64,000 nt of DNA from Eubacterium_U album (GTDB lineage Bacteria > Bacillota > Clostridia > Lachnospirales > Lachnospiraceae), in contig NZ_JAODBU010000011.1 in assembly GCF_025336545.1 (NCBI RefSeq), positions 1-64,000 of the forward strand, in the 5' to 3' direction. Of this stretch, positions 34,274 to 43,375 are shown piece by piece. Below the pieces are notes generated by a model. The model was not told where the DNA came from, made no database searches, and saw nothing but the letters and a program-made list of their open reading frames with translations. Position numbers and translations under genes: made by a program. Each line of letters begins with the position of its first letter. Position 1 is the first letter of the stretch.

Positions 34274-35572
34274 TTAAACTGCCTGTTGTGCTTCATTATT
34301 TAATCTGTCTATTTCATCTAAAACAAGTTTTTTGTACTCTTTTGCAAGGGCATCTCCATCCTGGTATTTTGTTATATCTATGTTTTCAAATTCCTTCTGT
34401 TTTGTAGTATTATACTGTTCTCCCATCTGGATTGCTGCTCTTTTCGCAAATACAAGACTTTCTAATAACGAATTACTTGCAAGTCTGTTCTTTCCATGAA
34501 CCCCATTACATGCAGTTTCTCCTACTGCATAAAGCTGGTCCATTGATGTCTTACTTTCAAGATTTACTTTTATGCCACCCATAAAATAGTGTTGTGCCGG
34601 TACTACTGGAATGCAGTCATCAGGCACATTATAGCCATATTCTCTACAATGTTTTACTATATTTGGAAAATGGCTTTCTAACTGTTCTCTGTCAATTGGT
34701 TTCATAGACAGCCACACAAAATCAGTTCCGTCTTTCTTCATTTGTTTTCTTATTTCTCCGGTAACAACGTCTCTTGGTTGCAGTTCATCTGTAAATCTTT
34801 TCATTTTTTTATCCAAAAGAACTGCCCCTTCTCCCCTTACTGATTCTGAAATAAGAAAACTTCTGTCTGTCTCATTCTCAGTGTAAAATGTTGTAGGATG
34901 AATCTGAACATAATTTGTATTCTTAAGTTCAATTCCGTGTTTCAAAGCGAGTGCAATTGCATCTCCTGTCAAATGTCTGTAATTTGTAGAATATCTGTAA
35001 ATTCCACCAATTCCACCACTTGCTAATACTGTATAATTAGCCGTTATTGTATCAAGTGTGCCGTCATCTTTCTTTACCACCACACCATAACATACATTAT
35101 CTTCACATAGAATGTCCACCATTGTCCAATGTTCTTTTATTGTAACATTTGGCAGTTGTTTAACTCTTTCATAAATATGACTTGTAATTTCTTTTCCGGT
35201 TACATCTTCATGAAATATTATTCTGTTTCTTGAATGTGCACCCTCTCTTGTATAACTTAATGAGCCATCCTCTTCTCTATGAAAATCTGCTCCAAATTCA
35301 ACCAAATCTGTTACTATATCCGGTGAAGATTTTATCATTGTTTCTACTGCAGCTGTATCATTTTCAAAATGTCCGGCTCTCATTGTATCATAGAAATAAC
35401 TGTCATAATCTTCTTCATCTGTCAACATGCACATTCCACCCTGTGCTAAATATGAATCACTATGCTCAACTATATCTTTTGTAATTATTAATATTTCTTT
35501 ATCTCTTGGAAGATTATATGCACAATAAAGTCCTGAGCATCCACTTCCAACAATTACTATATCTGTTTTCAT
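34274..35572 (-). CDS. nadB: L-aspartate oxidase
   Basis: NadB oxidises L-aspartate to iminoaspartate for NadA. The 432-residue flavoprotein starts 'DIVIVGSGCSGLYCAYNL' (FAD dinucleotide fold), has 'GGMCML', 'ASGGIGGIYRYSTNYRHLTG', and 'GETACNGVHGKNRLASNSLL'. It is about 100 residues shorter than the E. coli enzyme because the C-terminal helical domain is reduced, which is common in Clostridia. In anaerobes the electron acceptor is likely fumarate. Confidence 0.95.
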   Translation of the reverse strand: MKTDIVIVGSGCSGLYCAYNLPRDKEILIITKDIVEHSDSYLAQGGMCMLTDEEDYDSYFYDTMRAGHFENDTAAVETMIKSSPDIVTDLVEFGADFHREEDGSLSYTREGAHSRNRIIFHEDVTGKEITSHIYERVKQLPNVTIKEHWTMVDILCEDNVCYGVVVKKDDGTLDTITANYTVLASGGIGGIYRYSTNYRHLTGDAIALALKHGIELKNTNYVQIHPTTFYTENETDRSFLISESVRGEGAVLLDKKMKRFTDELQPRDVVTGEIRKQMKKDGTDFVWLSMKPIDREQLESHFPNIVKHCREYGYNVPDDCIPVVPAQHYFMGGIKVNLESKTSMDQLYAVGETACNGVHGKNRLASNSLLESLVFAKRAAIQMGEQYNTTKQKEFENIDITKYQDGDALAKEYKKLVLDEIDRLNNEAQQAV

Positions 35573-35667
35573 TTTACTTCACTTTCTATAAAGAGATTTT
35601 CTATTCTAAAAAAAATAAATTATATTTAATCTGTATATTTTAATTTCTTATTAACGAATTCTAATCT

Positions 35668-36576
35668 TTATTTTGCTAATTCAAGCATTCTTGATAATGG
35701 ATAATTAGCCTTCTGTCTTATCTCTTCATGTAATTCAACCTGATTATCAAATGTTTCTAATACGTTTAACACTTTTTCAAGTGTAATCTTTTTCATATTT
35801 GGACAAATCTGTGAATCCTTAACCGGATAGAATTTCTTATCCGGATTTCTTTTCTGAAGTTCATGAAATACTCCGATTTCGGTGGCAATTAAAAATTCTT
35901 CATCTTCACACTTTGTTGCATAGTCAATAATTTCAGCTGTACTTCCTATAAAGTCTGAAACAGCTAATACATCTTCTGTACATTCCGGATGTGTTAAGAC
36001 TTTAACTCCGGGATGTCTTTTCTTTGCGTCTGCAATATGCTGTGTTGTTATTTTTTTATGTACATGACAATATCCATCGTTGAATATAAAGTTCTTGTCC
36101 GGTGTCTGTTTTGCTACAAAATGCGCTAAATTGTTATCAGGAACAAAGAATATGTCTTTATTTGGTAATGCCTTTACAACTTTTACTGCATTTGATGAAG
36201 TTACACATACATCTGAATATGCTTTTATTTCTGCTGTTGAGTTTACATAACATACAACCGCAACATCAGGATACTTTTCTTTTACATCTAATATATCTTC
36301 TACTGTAACCATATGAGCCATAGGACAATCTGCTGATAAGTCCGGCATCATAACTGTTTTCTTAGGATTTAATGTCTTAGCACTTTCTCCCATAAAAAGT
36401 ACACCACAGAACAAAATATTCTTCTGTGGAACTATTGTTGCAATCTTACTTAATGCAAATGAATCTCCTACATAGTCTGCGATATCCTGCACCTGTCCAT
36501 CTACATAGTAATGTGCTACTATTGCAACATCTTTCTCCTGCTTTAACTGTTCAATACGTGCTATCATATTTTCCAT
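35668..36576 (-). CDS. nadA: Quinolinate synthase
   Basis: NadA condenses iminoaspartate with dihydroxyacetone phosphate to quinolinate, using a [4Fe-4S] cluster. The 302-residue protein has 'IVAHYYVDGQVQDIADYVGD' and cluster Cys candidates in 'ILFCGVLFMGESAKTL', 'THPECTEDV' and 'SQICPNMKKITLE'. It is the first gene of the nadABC-niaR run. A consensus promoter lies about 75 bases before its ATG. Confidence 0.96.
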   Translation of the reverse strand: MENMIARIEQLKQEKDVAIVAHYYVDGQVQDIADYVGDSFALSKIATIVPQKNILFCGVLFMGESAKTLNPKKTVMMPDLSADCPMAHMVTVEDILDVKEKYPDVAVVCYVNSTAEIKAYSDVCVTSSNAVKVVKALPNKDIFFVPDNNLAHFVAKQTPDKNFIFNDGYCHVHKKITTQHIADAKKRHPGVKVLTHPECTEDVLAVSDFIGSTAEIIDYATKCEDEEFLIATEIGVFHELQKRNPDKKFYPVKDSQICPNMKKITLEKVLNVLETFDNQVELHEEIRQKANYPLSRMLELAK

Positions 36577-36649
36577 TTTGCCACCTGAACTGATTCGCCA
36601 TTATGTTTTATAGAACCAGTATTTTCCTTTCGTGTTTTCATTAGGTGGC

Positions 36650-36678
36650 ATTATATCATCTGTCTTGTCAGTTGTCAA
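36650..36678 (-). promoter_or_regulatory. Consensus promoter of nadA
   Basis: TTGACA (36678-36673) and TATAAT (36655-36650) are separated by exactly 17 bases on the minus strand: a perfect sigma-70/SigA promoter, which needs repression to be controlled. Confidence 0.9.
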
Positions 36679-36702
36679 ATCAGTTGTTAACTCATATGTC
36701 AA
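36655..36702 (-). promoter_or_regulatory. Four tandem 12-base repeats over the nadA promoter: candidate NiaR operator
   Basis: On the minus strand TTGACATATGAG, TTAACAACTGAT, TTGACAACTGAC and AAGACAGATGAT follow each other without gap. The third contains the -35 box and the fourth abuts the -10 box. Assignment to NiaR is inferred from the neighbouring niaR gene. Confidence 0.65.
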
Positions 36703-36808
36703 TTCAGAACAAGTGATGGCTCTTTTCAAGTTGTACTCTTAATTTAATCTAGCTTCAAATCCGACTATATTCTTTAACCTGATTATATTTTAAAGGGCTG
36801 TTATACAG

Positions 36809-38692
36809 TTATACTCTTTCCTTTATTTCACCTTGTCTATAACCCTCGAGTAATTCCTCAAGTTCTTTTATTTGCTTCTTAATATTTTTTCCTATATCAC
36901 TGTCTCTAACCATAACTCGTTTATCTATAGTCTCTATTCTATCTGCAGTTGATTCAATATCTTTATTTTCTTCAAGTGCCGTTTCAATACTTTCAAATGG
37001 CTGATGTGACATAAGTCTCATGCTGTGGGAATTATAAATTAACGTATATCCTGCAATACCTGTAGTATCATGATATGCTTTGCAGAATCCGCCATCAATT
37101 ATTATAAGTTTGCCATTTGCATGAACCGGCTTTTCTCCTTTTGTTACCCTGATTGGCGTATGGCCGTTAATTATATGAGACATTGGTGAATACATATCAA
37201 AATCATGAAGAATCATATTACATGTTTTTTCATCTTTATAAAAATCATAATATGGATTCTTAGGTTCATTCCATGCATTTTTATCATCAATAAAAGTTCT
37301 TTCAAATGTCTTTATTCTTCTTCCTGATAGCGGAGATTTTTCACCGCACCACAAATACCACATAAAATCAAGTTCATCCTGATTATTCTTATTAAAATAA
37401 GCTTTTCTCGCCATTTTATCAGCATAATCAAGATAATCTTTTCCTTTATAATTCTTGTCATTTAATTTAATAACAGCAAAATTTCCATCCTCATCCAAAG
37501 GAACGCAGCCATGATATAACAAATTATTATTGAAACAACAATACATACTTCCTTTTGCATATAAGAATTCTATATGTTGTTTTAAACGTTTGTTATTAAC
37601 ATACATTCTTCGAAGTTCTTTCACGAGTTGCTTTTCTTCTGATGATAATTCGTACGGATTTTCTCTATCAACTGTTGGAAAATTAACATCATTCATCTCA
37701 TATGTTTTTCCTTCAATTTCAATAGTTCCATTTTCATAATTTATTTTATGTAAAAGTCTTCTATCATCCATATTATATTCGGGATGTCTTGAAATAATCT
37801 GTCCTTCTAATTTAAATAAAATGACTGAAATTGCTTTTAATGCTGCTTTCATAGGTTCCATATCCGGGTATAATCTTTCTGCAAAAAGCGTTAAAGTTCT
37901 AAGACTTATTCCATATCCGTTTTCAAGCATTTGCATATTATTATACTGAATATTATTTCTTATTGTCGTGGCAATACACGCATCACTTCCGGCTGTTGCT
38001 CCCATCCACAAAATATCATGATTTCCCCACTGTATATCTATTGAATGGTGTTCCATCAGCAAATCAAGAATATCATCAGGATGTTCTCCTCTGTCAAATA
38101 CATCCCCCACTATATGCAAATGGTCTACCGCAAGACGCTTTATCAGGGTCGATAATGCTTCTATAAATTCCTCTGCATTTTTTATACTAATAATTGTGTC
38201 TAATATTTTTTCATGATAAACAATCTGATTATTGTCTTCATCTTCCTGCATATGTAAAAGTTCATCAATAATATATCTATAGTCCTGAGGCATGGCTTTT
38301 CTCACTTTAGAACGTGTATACTTTGATGAAAATTTCTTTGCTATATTAATAAGTTTTTTCAAATTATCCCTATACCAACCGTCCGTCAGTTTGTCTTCCT
38401 GCCTAAGCAAATTCATTTTTTCTTTCGGATAATAGATTAATGTACATATCTCTTTTCGTTCTTCCTTCGTCATAATGTCACTAAACATTCTGTCTACTTT
38501 GTCTCTTACTTCACCTGCACAGTTATTTAACAAATGACAAAAAGCTTCATACTCTCCGTGCAAATCACTCATAAAATGTTCTGTTCCTTTTGGAAGATTT
38601 AATATTGCATTTAAATTTATAATTTCTGTACACACAGACTGTATCGTTGGGTATTTTTCTGAAAGTAACTGTAAATATCTTTCTTCGCTCAT
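36809..38692 (-). CDS. fbp: Class III fructose-1,6-bisphosphatase
   Basis: This gluconeogenic enzyme removes the 1-phosphate from fructose-1,6-bisphosphate. The 627-residue protein belongs to the calcineurin-like phosphoesterase type found in Firmicutes: 'HFMSDLHGEYEAF', 'HIVGDVFDRGEHPDD', 'QWGNHDILWMGA' and 'HIINGHTPIRV' provide the di-metal site. GGAG lies before the ATG. It stands alone between the nad genes and pepD, each separated by non-coding sequence. Confidence 0.95.
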   Translation of the reverse strand: MSEERYLQLLSEKYPTIQSVCTEIINLNAILNLPKGTEHFMSDLHGEYEAFCHLLNNCAGEVRDKVDRMFSDIMTKEERKEICTLIYYPKEKMNLLRQEDKLTDGWYRDNLKKLINIAKKFSSKYTRSKVRKAMPQDYRYIIDELLHMQEDEDNNQIVYHEKILDTIISIKNAEEFIEALSTLIKRLAVDHLHIVGDVFDRGEHPDDILDLLMEHHSIDIQWGNHDILWMGATAGSDACIATTIRNNIQYNNMQMLENGYGISLRTLTLFAERLYPDMEPMKAALKAISVILFKLEGQIISRHPEYNMDDRRLLHKINYENGTIEIEGKTYEMNDVNFPTVDRENPYELSSEEKQLVKELRRMYVNNKRLKQHIEFLYAKGSMYCCFNNNLLYHGCVPLDEDGNFAVIKLNDKNYKGKDYLDYADKMARKAYFNKNNQDELDFMWYLWCGEKSPLSGRRIKTFERTFIDDKNAWNEPKNPYYDFYKDEKTCNMILHDFDMYSPMSHIINGHTPIRVTKGEKPVHANGKLIIIDGGFCKAYHDTTGIAGYTLIYNSHSMRLMSHQPFESIETALEENKDIESTADRIETIDKRVMVRDSDIGKNIKKQIKELEELLEGYRQGEIKERV

Positions 38693-38731
38693 ATCTGTAT
38701 CTCCAAATCTTTCTCTTCTTATATAAACACA

Positions 38732-38787
38732 AGAAACTCTCGCTTTGACTTAATTTCAAAAAATTAAATCCTAATGCAAGAGTTTCT
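38732..38787 (-). terminator. Hairpin between pepD and fbp
   Basis: AGAAACTCT (38732-38740) pairs with AGAGTTTCT (38779-38787), with further internal pairing of TTAATTT and AAATTAA around the loop. It lies directly downstream of pepD. Confidence 0.65.
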
Positions 38788-38797
38788 CTATTATCAT

Positions 38798-40246
38798 TTA
38801 TTTAAGTCTCTCTAAAGTTTTTAACAATAATTCCCATGTTCTTTCTGTTGATGCTATAGATAACACTTCTTTTGTCGTATGAATATCATGCATCTGCGGT
38901 CCAAATGAAATACAATCAAGTCCTTCTAATTTTGATGAAAAGATTCCACACTCAAGTCCTGCATGAATTCCTTCAACTATAGGTTCTTTACCGTAAATTT
39001 CCTTATATACATCTACCATAATATCGCGCACTTTAGAATTTTCAACATATTCCCATGCCGGATATTCTCCGCTTATGCTTATTTCTTCTCCAAGTAAATC
39101 CGCTAATGAGCGAATTTTTTCTATTAAATATTTCTTTTCTGAATCTTTTGAACTTCTTACTGAATAAGTAAATATTATGTCATCTTTATTTGTTCTTAAC
39201 ACGCCTAAATTAAGTGATGTCTGAACTAATCCCTCTACATCATGGCTCATTTTCTGTACACCATGTGGCATATTAACTAAAGTCATAATTGCTCTAATTG
39301 TAGTTGGAACTGTTGCAACATCAAGTACCTGACTTGGAAGAACATTAGTTGTAAGTCTCATATCAGGGTCTGTATGCTTGTATTCATCCTTTATCTCTTC
39401 AAATGTTTCTTCTACTATCTGTTTTACTTTATCAACGTTTTCAGGTAATACGGCAATTGCAGCTTCACTTAATTTGGCAATTGCATTGTCTTTCTCTCCA
39501 CCATTAATTGAAATAATTCTTATATCCATATTTTGAACAAGATTTAATAATATTCTTCCAAGAGCAACATTTGCATTAGCTCTTCCTAAATGAATTTCTG
39601 CCCCTGAATGTCCTCCTGTAAATTGATCAAGCTTTATTTCAAATATCTGTCCGTTTACAGGTTCATGCTGAAATGGAACTTTGCATTCTACTGTTCCACC
39701 ACCTGCACAACTTACCGTAAATACTCTTTCATCCTCTGAATCAGCATTTAATAAAATCTTTCCTTTTAAAACTGATGTATCAAGTGCTGCTGCACCCAAC
39801 ATTCCAATTTCTTCATCTACTGTAAATACTGCTTCAATTGCCGGATGTTTAATGCTGTCATCATCTAAAATGGCTAAAGCCATTGCCACTGCAATACCAT
39901 CGTCACCGCCAAGAGATGTTCCTTTTGCACTAATGTAATCTCCATTAACCTCTAAATCTAAGCCTTCTTTTTCCATGTCTTTGTTGCAATCAGCTTCTTT
40001 AACCGCAACCATATCCATGTGTCCCTGAATGATTACCGTATCCGCATTTTCATATCCTTCTGATGCATCTTTAAAAATAATAACATTTTTGCTTTCATCC
40101 TGAATATACTTTAAATTATGTTCCTTTGCGAAATCTACAAGGTAATTACTTATCTTCTCTACATTCTTTGAACCATGTGGTATCTGTGTTATCTCTTCAA
40201 AATATTTAAATACACTTGTCGGTTGTAAATTTTCTAATACTTTCAT
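38798..40246 (-). CDS. pepD: Aminoacyl-histidine dipeptidase (M20 family)
   Basis: The 482-residue cytosolic metallopeptidase has the M20C pattern: 'IIQGHMDMVAVKE' (metal His/Asp), 'TSLGGDDGIAVAMALAILDD', 'VFTVDEEIGMLGA' (catalytic Glu pair) and a C-terminal 'GLECGIFSSKLEGLDCISFG' with 'DIHTTKE'. It splits Xaa-His and other dipeptides. It starts 37 bases after the stop of the zinc-ribbon gene upstream. Confidence 0.94.
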   Translation of the reverse strand: MKVLENLQPTSVFKYFEEITQIPHGSKNVEKISNYLVDFAKEHNLKYIQDESKNVIIFKDASEGYENADTVIIQGHMDMVAVKEADCNKDMEKEGLDLEVNGDYISAKGTSLGGDDGIAVAMALAILDDDSIKHPAIEAVFTVDEEIGMLGAAALDTSVLKGKILLNADSEDERVFTVSCAGGGTVECKVPFQHEPVNGQIFEIKLDQFTGGHSGAEIHLGRANANVALGRILLNLVQNMDIRIISINGGEKDNAIAKLSEAAIAVLPENVDKVKQIVEETFEEIKDEYKHTDPDMRLTTNVLPSQVLDVATVPTTIRAIMTLVNMPHGVQKMSHDVEGLVQTSLNLGVLRTNKDDIIFTYSVRSSKDSEKKYLIEKIRSLADLLGEEISISGEYPAWEYVENSKVRDIMVDVYKEIYGKEPIVEGIHAGLECGIFSSKLEGLDCISFGPQMHDIHTTKEVLSIASTERTWELLLKTLERLK

Positions 40247-40282
40247 TTTATGTCATCCTTTCCTGTTGTTAAAATTCTATAT

Positions 40283-41149
40283 CTATTCTGCTCCATCATT
40301 AGAATCTGCTGCATTATTATCATTATCCTGTGCCGCTGCCTGTGTTGGTGCTACTGTAGCCGCCTGTGTTGGCGCTACTGTTGTTGGTGCCACTGTAGGA
40401 GCCTCTGTTGTTGGCGCCACTGTTGTTGGTGCTGCCGTTGTTGTTTCTTTAGCTTTCTTTGTTTTCTTTTCTGTAGTCTTTTCTTCTGTTGTTGTTTCCT
40501 TCTTGTAAGTTGTTACAACTGTTGCTTTTGTTGTGTATTCTTCTGTTGTATATTCTTGTGTTGTTGTCTCCTGAGTGGTATTTTCGGTTTCTTTAGCATC
40601 TTTATTTCCACCTGTCAGATTATTTGCAAGAATAATTACAAGAACAACTATAAGTATTGCTGCTACTGCTAATGCTAATGCAATAATACTCATCTTTTTA
40701 TTCTTATTGCTCTCTCTTAATATTTCTAATTCGTCTTCTTCTATACCATCATCGTCAGTTTCTCCGTAAAACAGGTCTTCTATAACTCCTGCTCTCTCCT
40801 TCTGAGCATTTTCCGCTTCATCATCAAACTGAAAATCTGTAGTGTTAAAATTAAAGTCATCAACTTCCTGAGGTTCTATGTCCTCAAATTCCATAGCTTT
40901 ATTTTCTTCAAAAATCTTTGTATCAGCCATGCCTGATAAATCCTGAGTTTTAGATATATCATCATCTTCTACGTTAAAGATTTTTGTCTTGCCTTCATCC
41001 GCATTAATTGCATCCGATAGTTCCTCTGTTTCTGAAAAATCGATATCATCTAAAAAAGTTTTCTTAGCATCTGAATCAACCGGCGTTCCACATATATGGC
41101 ATGTCTTCTGCCAATCTGCCAATTGAGTTCCACAATGTTTACAATACAT
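40283..41149 (-). CDS. Zinc-ribbon membrane protein with Thr/Ala/Pro-rich tail
   Basis: The 288-residue protein begins with a zinc ribbon (C3-x2-C6 and C17-x2-C20), followed by a very acidic cytoplasmic stretch, one membrane segment (about 153-175) and an outside tail made of Lys/Thr/Glu and then T-V-A-P-T repeats, ending in Asn/Asp-rich sequence. The plan is common in Lachnospiraceae, with the tail in the wall space. Function is unknown. It is divergent from the DUF975 gene. Confidence 0.7.
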   Translation of the reverse strand: MYCKHCGTQLADWQKTCHICGTPVDSDAKKTFLDDIDFSETEELSDAINADEGKTKIFNVEDDDISKTQDLSGMADTKIFEENKAMEFEDIEPQEVDDFNFNTTDFQFDDEAENAQKERAGVIEDLFYGETDDDGIEEDELEILRESNKNKKMSIIALALAVAAILIVVLVIILANNLTGGNKDAKETENTTQETTTQEYTTEEYTTKATVVTTYKKETTTEEKTTEKKTKKAKETTTAAPTTVAPTTEAPTVAPTTVAPTQAATVAPTQAAAQDNDNNAADSNDGAE

Positions 41150-41292
41150 ATGTACATATCCTCCCTGTGTTTTAAATTAAGCATCCATATATATATACGA
41201 AAAAAAATGCTATTTTATTTATTTCTTTTTTGTTTTGTATTATAATAACACAGTAACTAAATTTTATAAATACATTCGCAGGAGATTATTTT

Positions 41293-42378
41293 ATGTGGAA
41301 CAGAATAGAACTTAAAGCAGCTGCAAAGCAAAGATTTCATTCTAACTATTGGCCATCAGTTGTTGTAGCTGTTATCTTATCAATTACATTGGGAACTTTT
41401 TCTTTTGGAAACAGTTTCTCTAACGCAACTTCTGATAATTATTATAGCAGTTCAGATATTAATAATATACTATCTGATTCTTCTATTCCTGACTCATCAT
41501 ATTCAGATATGTCAGCATACATGAAGGATTACATAACTTCCATTTTTCCGGGAGTAAATGTTAGTGCATTACTTCAAGGTCTATCTTTAGTAATATTAAT
41601 TGTCGTATTACTTTCATTACTTTTAAATGTTTTTGTATTTAATCCTTTGCAGGTTGGGTGCCAGCATTGGTTTATTCGTTCAAGAACTGAAGACAATTAT
41701 AATATTGGTAGTGTAGGATTTACATTTAAAGAAGGATATGGAAATGTTACAAAAACAATGTTCTTAAAACAGCTTTACACATTTTTCTGGTCATTGTTAT
41801 TTGTCTTTCCCGGAATCATCAAATCCTATGAATATCGTATGATTCCTTATTTACTTGCTGAGAATCCATATATGAGTACAGATGAAGCATTTGCAAGAAG
41901 CCGCTCTATGATGGATGGTGAAAAATGGAATGCCTTCGTTCTTGATTTGTCATTTATAGGTTGGAATATTTTGTCATCATTAACTTTAGGTCTTGTCGGT
42001 CTTTTCTATGTGGCACCATATCAGGCATATACTGACATGGAATTGTATGTAGCTTTATGTTCAAAACCTAATAATGGATATAACGGAACAAATTATAATA
42101 GTTATAATACCAATAATGGTTATGGTAATAATAATAGTTACAATAACAATAGTTATAATTATGACAACGATTATAGTAATGGTAACTCCGGCTATGGTAG
42201 TGGCTATGATGATAATAACTATAGCAATGGCTATGATGATAATAACTATATCAATGGCTATGATAATAAATATGGCAATGGTAACGACAATTCAGGTTAT
42301 GACAACAACAGTAATTCAAATTATAACAATAGTTCAAATGACTACGATTACAACAACCATGATAATTTAGATGAATAG
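41293..42378 (+). CDS. DUF975 membrane protein with Asn/Tyr/Gly/Asp-rich tail
   Basis: The first 255 residues match DUF975 integral membrane proteins: 'MWNRIELKAAAKQRFHSNYW' start, membrane segments near 20-40, 95-115, 150-175 and 215-240, and 'YEYRMIPYLLAENPYMS' with 'AFARSRSMMDGEKWNAF'. From residue 262 to the end the protein is low-complexity N/Y/G/D sequence, with near-repeats of 'GYDDNNYSN'. Function is unknown. GCAGGAGA lies before the ATG. Confidence 0.8.
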   Translation: MWNRIELKAAAKQRFHSNYWPSVVVAVILSITLGTFSFGNSFSNATSDNYYSSSDINNILSDSSIPDSSYSDMSAYMKDYITSIFPGVNVSALLQGLSLVILIVVLLSLLLNVFVFNPLQVGCQHWFIRSRTEDNYNIGSVGFTFKEGYGNVTKTMFLKQLYTFFWSLLFVFPGIIKSYEYRMIPYLLAENPYMSTDEAFARSRSMMDGEKWNAFVLDLSFIGWNILSSLTLGLVGLFYVAPYQAYTDMELYVALCSKPNNGYNGTNYNSYNTNNGYGNNNSYNNNSYNYDNDYSNGNSGYGSGYDDNNYSNGYDDNNYINGYDNKYGNGNDNSGYDNNSNSNYNNSSNDYDYNNHDNLDE

Positions 42379-42411
42379 ATTATGCTTATAAAATTTTAAT
42401 ATTTTCAGAAT

Positions 42412-42501
42412 AAAAAAGCATCAAACATTATATTTTCAATTATGTCCATATAAATTATTTATTTAATGGAAGTTATTTAATATATTGTTTGATGCTTTTT
42501 T
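42412..42501. terminator. Long-loop terminator after the DUF975 gene
   Basis: A perfect 16-base stem (42412-42427 with 42486-42501) ends in A6 and T7 runs; the 58-base loop is AT-rich. Confidence 0.7.
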
Positions 42502-42648
42502 TATTGTATTATTTCACGATATTATATATCTGTATAATATATGGCATTTCATAATATTTTTTCACCTACATCATATTATATATATTTGACTAAAAAATCA
42601 ATATCCTATATAGTATTATATTATAATGTTTCAATTGGGGAGAAAAAA

Positions 42649-43374
42649 ATGAATTCACTATATATTGTTATGCTGGCTTATAATGAAGAAGCTAATATTG
42701 AAGAAGTAATTGCTTCCTGGTATCCGGTTTTATCCGACAAATGTCCTAATTCAAAATTAGTAGTTGCAGATAGTGGCAGTTCTGACAATACTCATCAGAT
42801 TTTAATAAATCTAACGAAAAAATATGATAAATTAGAAGTCATTTCTAATACAGCTAAAGAGCATGGTCCAAAAGTTATTGCTCTTTATGATTATGCAATA
42901 AAAAATAAAATAGATTATGTTTTCCAAACGGATTCTGATGGTCAGACAAATCCTGAAGAATTTCAACACTTTTGGGATTGTCGTAAAGACTATGATGGAA
43001 TATTTGGAAACAGACCTAAAAGAGGCGATGGTTTTTCAAGATTACTTGTTGAAAAAGTCGTATGTATAATTTTAAAATTATATTTTAACGTAAATATTCC
43101 AGATGCAAATGCACCTTTCAGACTTATGAATACAACTGTTTTAGAAAAATATTTATATAAACTTTCACCTACTTATGCTTTACCTAACATTGTAATAAGT
43201 ATGTATTATTCATATTATAAAGAGAAATGTACATATAAAACTATTACTTTTAAGCCAAGACAAGGTGGTAATAATTCAATAAACCTTCCTAAAATATTTA
43301 GTTTTGGAGTTCATTCTTTAAAAGATTTTAAACTTATAAAAAAAGAGATGAATTTAAATAAAAAGGAGATATAA
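42649..43374 (+). CDS. Family 2 glycosyltransferase
   Basis: The 241-residue GT-A enzyme has 'YIVMLAYNEEANIEEVI', 'LVVADSGSSDNTHQILI' and 'DYVFQTDSDGQTNPEEF' (metal-binding DSD). It resembles polyprenyl-phosphate sugar synthases that prime surface glycans. The ATG at 42649 has GGGGAG 7 bases upstream; the frame is open 36 codons further, but that part is not family-like. It is followed one base later by a polytopic membrane protein, so it is probably a two-gene surface glycosylation unit. Confidence 0.85.
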   Translation: MNSLYIVMLAYNEEANIEEVIASWYPVLSDKCPNSKLVVADSGSSDNTHQILINLTKKYDKLEVISNTAKEHGPKVIALYDYAIKNKIDYVFQTDSDGQTNPEEFQHFWDCRKDYDGIFGNRPKRGDGFSRLLVEKVVCIILKLYFNVNIPDANAPFRLMNTTVLEKYLYKLSPTYALPNIVISMYYSYYKEKCTYKTITFKPRQGGNNSINLPKIFSFGVHSLKDFKLIKKEMNLNKKEI

Positions 43375-43375
43375 C

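Noticed and set aside
40250..40672. Cys-rich plus-strand frames opposite the Thr-rich tail
   Set aside because: They are complements of the repetitive Thr/Ala/Pro codons of the zinc-ribbon protein and lack start signals.
42074..42370. 98-codon plus-strand frame rich in Ile, Met and Thr
   Set aside because: It is an alternate-frame product of the repetitive Asn/Tyr-coding tail of the DUF975 gene.
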